A stretch of DNA of 64,000 bases from a bacterium (lineage in GTDB: Bacteria; Patescibacteria; CPR2; UBA1875; JAJYID01), in the NCBI GenBank assembly GCA_030647205.1, contig JAUSJO010000006.1, positions 1-64,000 on the forward strand. Direction: 5' to 3'. Below are positions 40,255 through 46,644 of the stretch, piece by piece. How positions within the stretch are numbered: the first letter of the stretch is position 1; each line of letters starts with the position of its first letter. Both the position numbers and the translations under genes were made by a program. The notes beneath the pieces were generated by a model. That model was not told where the DNA came from, made no database searches, and saw only the letters and a list, made by a program, of their open reading frames with translations.

Positions 40255-41414
40255 ACTATCTGCCCCAAAGAAATTCCAGCGTCTCCTCTCGGTATTTCCC
40301 GACTAACTATAACTCCTTTAGAAACCAAGTATTCAGAGATGATTTTATTATTTGCGACTCCTCCGGCAAAGAATATCTGTTTCTTGCCCCCTCTTTTCTG
40401 GCAAATATCCCACAATCCTTTAGCCAAATACATTTGGGCAGTTGCCGCTAATCTTTCCTTATCCTTATCAAGATTATTTATCAAATATTCAAAAAGCGGT
40501 GTCGTTTGAAGCTCAAAAGTGCCATCGACTCCCCTAGCTTCCGGCTCTATTTCATATGGTTTGCCAGAGTTTTTCTCCAAGTTCTCAATCGGCGCATGTT
40601 TATATTCTCTTTCATTTCCTGAAAAACCAAGAAGTACCGAAACTGCATCCAAAACTCTACCAGTGCTTGAAGTTTCCAGGCAGTTAAACCCCTCCTTATG
40701 TTGATTCCATAAAAGTTCAAATTCATTTTTGTCGTAATATTCTTTTACAAATTCATAAGCCTCATCTTTCTTCATGAATTTGCCTAGAATACTGATAATC
40801 ATTCTCGCCGGTTCCTTTATAGCCAGTTCTCCTCCAATCAATGTCTGGTTTTCAAGATGTCCTATTCTTTTTTCTCCGCCATTTGAAAATTCAAAGACTT
40901 CCCCGCCCCAGATCTTTTCGTCAAGCCCATAACCAGTGCCATCGCAAGCAATGCCAATAAATCCGTATTTGTCATTTCGACCGACTTCACGGAGTGACGA
41001 GTGGAGAAATCCCTTTCCCTCTTTGCTAAGAGATTCTTCGACTCCGCTATCGCTACGCTCAGAATGACAAGACTGAGTTATCATGTTATCCCCGACCGCA
41101 GAAAAGATGTGGGCCAAGTGATGCTGGACTTGGACAAACTCCACACCAAATTTACTTGCCAGCTCTTTGCCCCACTTCGTTGTATGAAATAAAGGATGAA
41201 GATCGCAAATAATGATATCTGGCTTGCCATTTTTATCTATAAAATCCAAAACGGCTCTCTTAAAATTTGAAAGATTTTTATTATCCAAGAGGTCGCCAAA
41301 CCCGTCTCGAAAACAAACCTTCCCCTCCTTATAAAAAGAAAAGTTGCCATCAGACTCCGGGCCCAAGGCAAGAATAGTTCGATTACTTTCTAAATTAACA
41401 GTCCAAGACTTCAT
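40218..41414 (-). CDS. hypF: HypF C-terminal (Kae1-like) domain protein
   Basis: HypF makes the carbamoyl group that becomes the CN ligands. This 398-residue protein holds only the C-terminal Kae1/HypF carbamoyltransferase part: LALGPESDGN start, VQHHLAHIF metal site (98-102), GIACDGTGYGLD, and FAGGVANNKI near the C-terminus. The acylphosphatase, zinc-finger and YrdC-like domains of full-length HypF are missing. Residues about 115-149 are the translation of a 100-bp palindromic repeat (40970-41069), placed between the metal site and the nucleotide motif. ATG at 41414 overlaps the stop of hypC2 (ATGA). Confidence 0.88.
   Translation of the reverse strand: MKSWTVNLESNRTILALGPESDGNFSFYKEGKVCFRDGFGDLLDNKNLSNFKRAVLDFIDKNGKPDIIICDLHPLFHTTKWGKELASKFGVEFVQVQHHLAHIFSAVGDNMITQSCHSERSDSGVEESLSKEGKGFLHSSLREVGRNDKYGFIGIACDGTGYGLDEKIWGGEVFEFSNGGEKRIGHLENQTLIGGELAIKEPARMIISILGKFMKKDEAYEFVKEYYDKNEFELLWNQHKEGFNCLETSSTGRVLDAVSVLLGFSGNEREYKHAPIENLEKNSGKPYEIEPEARGVDGTFELQTTPLFEYLINNLDKDKERLAATAQMYLAKGLWDICQKRGGKKQIFFAGGVANNKIISEYLVSKGVIVSREIPRGDAGISLGQIVYFLSVLSVNHS
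40970..41069. repeat. Long palindromic repeat inside the hypF-like gene
   Basis: Starts TGTCATTTCGACCGAC, has GAGTGGAGAAATCCCTTTCC in the middle and ends GCTCAGAATGACA. It is the in-frame counterpart of the intergenic copy at 12910-13016. Confidence 0.9.
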
Positions 41415-41620
41415 TTGCAGTGACAATGAGTATCTTTAATTAGGTTTAAAATAGTCCTAGCCTCACTCTCGGGCAAGGTTGCGATAGCTAGCTTGTCATG
41501 AGCTAAAATCCAATCGCCTTTTTTAACATTTGAGAGCAACTGAATAGAAATCTTTGATTTACCTGCATATACAAAGTTCTTTTCGACTTTCTCTACTTGT
41601 ACCGGTGTCGCCAAGCACAT
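41411..41620 (-). CDS. hypC: HypC-like maturation chaperone (second copy)
   Basis: A 69-residue HypC/HybG-family protein starting MCLATPVQVEK, with the essential Cys2; an in-frame start five codons upstream would bury that Cys and is rejected. The C-terminus has Cys/His (THCHCK). It is coupled by ATGA to the hypF-like gene. Its sequence differs clearly from the hypC copy at 37.8 kb, so the two may serve different steps or partners. Confidence 0.88.
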   Translation of the reverse strand: MCLATPVQVEKVEKNFVYAGKSKISIQLLSNVKKGDWILAHDKLAIATLPESEARTILNLIKDTHCHCK

Positions 41621-41694
41621 AATATAAGTTCCCAATTAAATAATCCTAACTGCTAAAAGTATATCACTAAAAAATATATCTAAAAAGCAAAACC

Positions 41695-41745
41695 CCGCAA
41701 GTTTGCGTTTTGCTTTTTGCAAACCTACGGGGCAGTTTTTTTGAA
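41695..41745 (-). terminator. Terminator of cassette 41.8-42.9 kb
   Basis: CCCCGTAGGTTTGC ... GCAAACTTGCGGGG hairpin followed by TTTTGCTTTTT on the minus strand. Confidence 0.8.
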
Positions 41746-41776
41746 ATACGGTAATGATGAGCTGACATCCTAAATA

Positions 41777-42055
41777 CTATTGGCCTCCTTCAAGTTCATT
41801 TTTTCCCTTTTCGGCGGTCTTTCCTTTGCCATAAGGACAGATGGTGTCTGTGCTAAGCCCGGTGCTACAAATGATAGTTTTACCACCTTCATTTCTGGTA
41901 CCATCACACTCTCCGCATTTAACAGGAACAATGTGTATATCAAGGCTTGGGATGGTAATGGTCTTTCCCTTAGACAGACTTTCTCTCAAGAAAAGCCCGG
42001 CCATGCAGTCCCTGACTTTATTAAAGTACTCCTTCTTCTCCTCCATTATCGCCAT
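41777..42055 (-). CDS. Small zinc-ribbon-like protein (cassette gene 3)
   Basis: A 92-residue protein starting MAIMEEKKEYF at 42055 (GAGGGGGG, 4 nt spacing). It has C47-x2-C50 and C63-x9-C73, a possible zinc site (KCGEC ... IICSTG ... ICPYG), and a Lys/Glu-rich tail. No family recognised. It is the last gene of the cassette. A longer frame from 42127 overlaps the previous gene and lacks a ribosome site. Confidence 0.65.
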   Translation of the reverse strand: MAIMEEKKEYFNKVRDCMAGLFLRESLSKGKTITIPSLDIHIVPVKCGECDGTRNEGGKTIICSTGLSTDTICPYGKGKTAEKGKNELEGGQ

Positions 42056-42066
42056 CTTGCCCCCCC

Positions 42067-42432
42067 TCAATGTTTCCCGGCATATCGCAGACGTATACCC
42101 AAAGACATAGTAGGGCATAACGCCCACACTACTAGCTTAACCAGAGCTATCTTTGCCTTGCCACTCTCGCTATACTTGAGATCCAGATGCATCTCCTCCC
42201 GAAAATGTTTTACACCAAGAAGCGCCATTGTCTTAGGATTTAGCGGCTTCATAGATACACCAAGGATGAAATTGATTTTCTTCGCCCTCTCCATGGCTTG
42301 CCGATGTCTCAGACGACAAAGCTCAAGTTCATATTTCTCCTCTGTAGTAAGCTCCATGAGAGGAAACTTCCTTGCATACTCCTTAAAGCCCGCTCTCACA
42401 GATGCGATATCATTTGGTTTTACCCGCTCCAT
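42067..42432 (-). CDS. Small basic helical protein (cassette gene 2)
   Basis: A 121-residue basic protein. The helical N-terminal part (TTEEKYELELCRLRHRQAMERAKK) is followed by a more hydrophobic C-terminus (IALVKLVVWALCPTMSLGI). A good AAGGAGG ribosome site precedes the ATG, and it is 9 bp from its neighbour. No family recognised. Confidence 0.65.
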   Translation of the reverse strand: MERVKPNDIASVRAGFKEYARKFPLMELTTEEKYELELCRLRHRQAMERAKKINFILGVSMKPLNPKTMALLGVKHFREEMHLDLKYSESGKAKIALVKLVVWALCPTMSLGIRLRYAGKH

Positions 42433-42441
42433 CTATCCTCC

Positions 42442-42837
42442 TTAACTATTGTCTGTAATGAGTTTCTGTTGTATCCTCCCTGAGAAAAAGAGAATTTTTT
42501 CTCTCTCCTCCGGCTGAAAATACGACAGCACTTTCTCCGCATGATCTTTTGACTCTGTCGAATGATTTACAAACGCTTCATTTGACCCGTGGTTTAAAAC
42601 ATAGAGATATCCCCATCTTTCCATGAGCCCTAAAGCGGTTGTTATTTCCGGACTTCTCGGAGTAGTCTCGCCTGAAGAAAATGTGATACCCCTATCCGCA
42701 AAAAACTGAGGATATTCATCAGCTAGTTCACGAAAAGCCGCGTGCATCAGATCCTCATCGTACGGAAACTTCTGGTCTGGAAACTCACTTAAAATAACAA
42801 ACATTAGATCTGAGGAATATATTTCTGCACCTGCCAT
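42442..42837 (-). CDS. Small acidic protein (cassette gene 1)
   Basis: A 131-residue soluble protein starting MAGAEIYSSDLMFVILSEFP at 42837, with AGGAGG 7 nt upstream. The in-frame ATG at 42882 is before the leader motif and is rejected. The fold appears alpha/beta (ALGLMERWGYLYVLNHGSNEAFVNH). No family recognised. It leads a three-gene cassette with its own promoter and terminator. Confidence 0.68.
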   Translation of the reverse strand: MAGAEIYSSDLMFVILSEFPDQKFPYDEDLMHAAFRELADEYPQFFADRGITFSSGETTPRSPEITTALGLMERWGYLYVLNHGSNEAFVNHSTESKDHAEKVLSYFQPEEREKILFFSGRIQQKLITDNS

Positions 42838-42856
42838 TTTCTGGCCTCCTAATATT

Positions 42857-42923
42857 GGGTTTTCAAGGAGCACCCTCCCCATTCATTACTGATTATTTTA
42901 CTATAGAATAATCGTTTTGTCGA
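42857..42923 (-). promoter_or_regulatory. Promoter and leader motif of cassette 41.8-42.9 kb
   Basis: TCGACA (42923-42918), 17-bp spacer, TAAAAT (42900-42895). The leader carries CCTTGAAAACCC (42868-42857); CTCCT just there can pair with AGGAG of the ribosome site. Confidence 0.75.
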
Positions 42924-42933
42924 AAAAGAAAAA

Positions 42934-42961
42934 GCCCCGAAGTTTTTAAAAACTTCGGGGC
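42934..42961 (-). terminator. Terminator of the membrane-protein cassette
   Basis: GCCCCGAAGTTTTT - AAAAACTTCGGGGC perfect hairpin followed by TTTTTCTTTTTC on the minus strand. Confidence 0.9.
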
Positions 42962-42973
42962 CTGAAAGTACAC

Positions 42974-43726
42974 TTATAACCAGCTCAGAACCCATCTGGC
43001 TCCAAGGTCAACAAACACAAGAGCAAAAAGGGGAGCCATAAGGGAGAACCATGCTCTAAAGAAGAGACAAACCGAATAGAGTTTCGCCTCAAAGCAAATC
43101 TCTCCATTAGAACGGATCGGCTTGATAGAGAGCAGATCACCAACAAAGAACTGCCAGAGTTTCCTTAAAAATCCCCCTTTGAGCATATTTACGCGCGCTT
43201 TGCGTTCCCGTATACGGACAACCACAAACCAGATGACTGAGCTGATAGCTATCAATACACTCATGGCTATAAGGTAGCCATATATGTATGGAGCAAGATT
43301 GTCCGCAAAGTTCTCTCTGGGAATCATGGAAGCTATCCAGGTAACAAGGGAATCTGCGCCTTTCAACATTAGCCAGACGCATGACACAATGACCATGATC
43401 ACAGATATTAAAAATTCTGCGAAAATGACCCTTTCGTCTCCTTCATCCCTGGATGTACGTATCATCCAAATCACAAATGACATGCCGGCCAATGATATGG
43501 CCAGCAAAACAAGAGGATATACTATGCCGTACTGGTCCAGAAACGAAACAAAGAAAAACGACGTAACTGCCCCTTGCTCGCCTCCCTTACTCAATGCTAT
43601 CAGAGGCAAAGAAAGAACGAGAGATATGGCCGCGATAACAAACGACCATGATATCAGTCGGTATAGTGCTTTCTCTAGGCCTTTCGGCGGACTTGCCTTG
43701 TAATCTATCGCCTGATCAATTGCCAT
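42974..43726 (-). CDS. Polytopic membrane protein, unknown (membrane cassette)
   Basis: A 250-residue protein with about six membrane helices (roughly 24-46, 55-75, 76-90, 104-124, 146-172 and 218-245) and basic loops (RERKARVNMLKGG). No transporter or enzyme motif is visible. Its ATG lies inside the 3' end of the preceding small membrane gene (11-bp overlap), with a strong GGAGG upstream. Its stop is followed directly by a terminator. Confidence 0.72.
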   Translation of the reverse strand: MAIDQAIDYKASPPKGLEKALYRLISWSFVIAAISLVLSLPLIALSKGGEQGAVTSFFFVSFLDQYGIVYPLVLLAISLAGMSFVIWMIRTSRDEGDERVIFAEFLISVIMVIVSCVWLMLKGADSLVTWIASMIPRENFADNLAPYIYGYLIAMSVLIAISSVIWFVVVRIRERKARVNMLKGGFLRKLWQFFVGDLLSIKPIRSNGEICFEAKLYSVCLFFRAWFSLMAPLFALVFVDLGARWVLSWL

Positions 43727-43982
43727 TTTGAGCCACCTCCTTTTCTTCGAAAGTTATCACTTTCTTGAATGCTCTCTCCACGATCCCGGATAGTTTGTCA
43801 GATGCGATAACCACTACCACGATAATTATCGAGGACATGAAGATAGCAAAAGGGATCGCTGAGGCATTAGGGATACGCATCGTGTAGTCTATAATCTTAA
43901 GCCCAAGATAGAGGCAGCCGTACATCAAACCATATCCTGCCACCCACCACAACCATTTGTGTTGTTTCAGAACGATCGGCAT
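43716..43982 (-). CDS. Small two-helix membrane protein (membrane cassette)
   Basis: An 88-residue protein: helices at about 10-30 and 42-62, then an amphipathic, charged tail (ERAFKKVITFEEKEV). GGAGGGATCTG is placed before the ATG. No family recognised. Overlaps the 250-residue membrane-protein gene downstream, so the two products probably work together. Confidence 0.66.
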   Translation of the reverse strand: MPIVLKQHKWLWWVAGYGLMYGCLYLGLKIIDYTMRIPNASAIPFAIFMSSIIIVVVVIASDKLSGIVERAFKKVITFEEKEVAQNGN

Positions 43983-43994
43983 CAGATCCCTCCT

Positions 43995-44483
43995 TCATTG
44001 AGTGTAGATGTTGTATTCATCTGTAATCTCCAGGATCGGAGTCAGCTCTTCTGCAGTAACTACTCGGAAAGCTTTCCGGAGCATCTCAACGTTTTCTAGT
44101 CGCATGTACAAAGATGCATCTAGATCCTCGAGATCACATGGTTCAGTGCTATCAGCTATTAGTCGGTGGTCATCTCCGGAATGAACTTCAATGAATCCGC
44201 ATGGCTGGTTGTCGTCTCCTGCCCGCAAGCAATCCTTCAAGGTTTGCCCATGGACCCACTTGGCCAGCTCCAGGAACTTAAGCGCCCTTACCGCTATAAT
44301 CACCGAGCGCTGCTCTCCTGACTCAAAGGCCAGAGTAAGCTCCGGGTTTCGACCAGCGGTCATGAGACCGATACCGATCCGATGTGTCCCGCCGGAATCA
44401 TTTATCCCGATAAACGGAATCGTCTTTAACCGGTTGCCAAAAACAAACTTCTCACTTTCTTCACTTCGGGAAACTATGATCAT
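43995..44483 (-). CDS. Soluble protein, unknown (membrane cassette)
   Basis: About 162 residues from the ATG at 44483 (AAAGGAG 7 nt upstream; TGATG overlap with the previous stop). It begins MIIVSRSEESEKFVFG and has a beta-rich first half, followed by helices (ALKFLELAKWVHG). No family recognised. A longer frame starting at 44666 runs through the neighbouring gene and is rejected. It is the only soluble product of the cassette. Confidence 0.66.
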   Translation of the reverse strand: MIIVSRSEESEKFVFGNRLKTIPFIGINDSGGTHRIGIGLMTAGRNPELTLAFESGEQRSVIIAVRALKFLELAKWVHGQTLKDCLRAGDDNQPCGFIEVHSGDDHRLIADSTEPCDLEDLDASLYMRLENVEMLRKAFRVVTAEELTPILEITDEYNIYTQ

Positions 44484-44704
44484 CAGATTACTCCTTTGTT
44501 CCTTGTCCGCGACCTTCGGTATGCCAAGACAGATAATGTGATAACAACCGCACAAAGTATTGCTAAAAACGCAGCTACATAATCCATGAAGTTCCAGAAC
44601 GTTTCGTATGGCACGTTTCTGAAACAATAGGCAGAAATAATAATGCCCATGAAGATGACTGCCCAAATAGACGCCGCTTTAAGGGTTTCTTTCAATATAA
44701 ACAT
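44483..44704 (-). CDS. Small two-helix membrane protein (membrane cassette, first gene)
   Basis: A 73-residue protein starting MFILKETLKAASIW at 44704, with GGAGGTGGG 5 nt upstream. Two membrane helices (about 10-28 and 40-62) and a basic tail (YRRSRTRNKG). A longer frame from 44794 begins inside the promoter and is rejected. No family recognised. Confidence 0.66.
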   Translation of the reverse strand: MFILKETLKAASIWAVIFMGIIISAYCFRNVPYETFWNFMDYVAAFLAILCAVVITLSVLAYRRSRTRNKGVI

Positions 44705-44765
44705 TAGATCCCACCTCCATCGATGTTTTTTCAAAGAACTGCTTGTTTTTAAAGCTATAAAGTTG

Positions 44766-44794
44766 ATTTTATCACATTTATCACCTTTTAGCAA
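44766..44794 (-). promoter_or_regulatory. Promoter of the membrane cassette
   Basis: TTGCTA (44794-44789), 17-bp spacer, TAAAAT (44771-44766). A CTTTGAAAAAAC leader stretch lies about 29 bases downstream. Confidence 0.7.
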
Positions 44795-44803
44795 TAGAAA
44801 AGA

Positions 44804-44831
44804 GCCCTGTGAAGGAAAAATATCACAGGGC
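44804..44831 (-). terminator. Terminator of the 104-residue membrane zinc-ribbon gene
   Basis: GCCCTGTGA ... TCACAGGGC hairpin followed by TCTTTTC on the minus strand; the stem begins inside the last codons of the gene. Confidence 0.75.
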
Positions 44832-45137
44832 CCCGCCGCACTTTTTGCATGTCTTTAGGTGTGGGTATTCAATCATATCGGTTAGCGGGCTTGCATAAAT
44901 GCGGCCACGCAGTTTCCAATATTCATACCTTTTGTCCCTCGTTCTTTCATTTTCCCCTTCGGGATAGAACTTACAGGAACATTTGCTGCCTTTGTTTCTC
45001 TGTTTTGATCTCGTTGCTTCGGCTACTGCGCCAAAAGCAATAGTTATAGCAAAAAACATTAAAGATATCACGGTTGAAAGTGTGCTGCAAAAACCACTCA
45101 AAAAGTGTTTCGAGTGCTTCTTTACTTTTTGAGCCAA
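44823..45137 (-). CDS. Small membrane protein with zinc-ribbon-like cysteines
   Basis: A 104-residue protein starting with TTG at 45137, 8 nt after AAGGAGG. One membrane helix (about 18-40), a Lys/Arg-rich region and a possible zinc site, C53-x-C55 and C97-x2-C100 (TCKKCGGAL at the C-terminus). No family recognised. It is a one-gene unit with its own terminator, next to the membrane cassette. Confidence 0.62.
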   Translation of the reverse strand: MAQKVKKHSKHFLSGFCSTLSTVISLMFFAITIAFGAVAEATRSKQRNKGSKCSCKFYPEGENERTRDKRYEYWKLRGRIYASPLTDMIEYPHLKTCKKCGGAL

Positions 45138-45278
45138 AGTACTCACCTCCTTAAAATCCTGTATTTTTTAGAGACGTGAAAAATATCCTAACATAAACCA
45201 AGCCTAAAAATCAAGGATAATCCTTACCAGGCTAATTGTTAAATTGCAAAAATTTGTTTATGCGCCTACTATATTCTT

Positions 45279-46022
45279 ATGGTAAGTAATCTTCTTTCTG
45301 TAATTATGTATTCGCTTATTGCCGGACTGGCGACATATCTTTCAGCGCAGTTTGTCATAAGGGACAAAAAGCTTTCTACTAAAAAAGTGATTTATTTTGT
45401 TAGCTTTTCTGCCGGCGCCCTTTTTTCTTTGGCATTTTTTCATCTAATACCCGAGGCGCTTGATTTAAACCCAAAAAATGCGCTTTATGCTACAGTTGGC
45501 GCCTTTGTTCTCTTCTATTTCCTAGAGCAACAAATCATGATGCACTCCTGCGAGGAAGAAAAATGCTCCCATCACCATGTCGACAAAAGCAAAGGTCTGG
45601 TTGGACTTTGGGGGATTCTGCTGCACTCTCTCATTGACGGCGCGCTTATCGGCATCGGATTTGAAGTAAACTTTGCCCTTGGGCTCGTCACTGCCCTTGC
45701 AGTTTTGGTCCACAAAATACCGGATGGCATATCCGTCTCGAGCATTATGCTCCATAGCGGATTTACAAAAAAAGACACTAGTAGAAATTCTTCACTTGTA
45801 GCTATTGCTACTCCTATCGGAGCAATTCTAGCCTACTTTCTCCTCCGTGGAGTTTCAAATGATTGGATTGGTTTAGCGCTCGGCTTTTCTGCAGGCACAT
45901 TCCTCTACATCTCCGCCAGCGACCTCATCCCCGAAACACACGAAAATGTAAACTGGCTAAATGGGTTCTTTGTGGTTTTGGGTATCATAGCGATAGTATT
46001 TACTAAGATATTGATAACATAG
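45279..46022 (+). CDS. ZIP family metal transporter
   Basis: A 247-residue membrane protein of the ZIP (zinc/iron permease) family. It has eight helices, the metal-site motifs FHLIPEALD, LLHSLIDGALIG and VLVHKIPDGISV (His/Asp/Glu ligands in helices 4 and 5), and a His/Cys-rich cytoplasmic loop (SCEEEKCSHHH). It imports or balances divalent metals. It is a single gene; a TATATT box sits 5-6 nt before the ATG, suggesting a leaderless mRNA. Confidence 0.9.
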   Translation: MVSNLLSVIMYSLIAGLATYLSAQFVIRDKKLSTKKVIYFVSFSAGALFSLAFFHLIPEALDLNPKNALYATVGAFVLFYFLEQQIMMHSCEEEKCSHHHVDKSKGLVGLWGILLHSLIDGALIGIGFEVNFALGLVTALAVLVHKIPDGISVSSIMLHSGFTKKDTSRNSSLVAIATPIGAILAYFLLRGVSNDWIGLALGFSAGTFLYISASDLIPETHENVNWLNGFFVVLGIIAIVFTKILIT

Positions 46023-46048
46023 AAACTACCGCCTATCCTCGTAAATAA

Positions 46049-46603
46049 CTACCTAAACTGGTTTACTTGCTGCAGTATTGCCTCTAGGTCGTCTGCAGCT
46101 CCGGCTATCTTCTCTTCACCTGTTGCTACTCGTCCTTCTCGTCTCCCTAAACTATCATACTCCGTAAGTGACCATTCAAAACAGTCTCTCAGTGCTGATA
46201 TATTGAGTTGCTTGTTTTCGTAACTAGAAAATATTGATTTTAGAGGAACACGGGAGTTTAAAGTTTCAAGCGCTTTAGCCTCTTCGTTTTTCATCCCAGC
46301 CTGTCTTTTTTTAACTTCATCATAATAGTATAAACTTGCCCTAATAAGGTTCTGCCCCTCTTGTGCTTGTCTACCTATTAAATTCGCTTCACTAGAAGTT
46401 TTCCCCTGTATTGGTAGTTTATCCAAATTATTAACAAAGTTTTTAAAATCAGAACTCTTATAAAGATCGCTAATGTCGCCAAATCTTTGAAATTTCTCGA
46501 TTTCAGAGACATCTTTGTAAGGCTTTTTTCCTATTTGTTGTTCACTAGGAGACTCTATACTTGATGACCCATCCTCTGTATTAAAATTGCCTATCTCGGT
46601 CAT
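46049..46603 (-). CDS. Hypothetical soluble protein
   Basis: A 184-residue protein, unrecognised. The N-terminal 40 residues are polar and probably disordered; the rest is helical with a Gln/Lys-rich centre (ASLYYYDEVKKRQAGMKNEE). It contains a single Cys and no membrane helix. It is located 41 bp downstream of lepA on the same strand. Lower GC than lepA is apparent. Function unknown. Confidence 0.65.
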   Translation of the reverse strand: MTEIGNFNTEDGSSSIESPSEQQIGKKPYKDVSEIEKFQRFGDISDLYKSSDFKNFVNNLDKLPIQGKTSSEANLIGRQAQEGQNLIRASLYYYDEVKKRQAGMKNEEAKALETLNSRVPLKSIFSSYENKQLNISALRDCFEWSLTEYDSLGRREGRVATGEEKIAGAADDLEAILQQVNQFR

Positions 46604-46644
46604 ATCGCTTCTCCACGGTTAGTGTTTTGATTATATATCAATTA

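Noticed and set aside
42442..42882. Longer start at 42882 for the first gene of the 41.8-42.9 kb cassette
   Set aside because: This start is before the leader motif and ribosome site; the ATG at 42837 has AGGAGG at an ideal distance.
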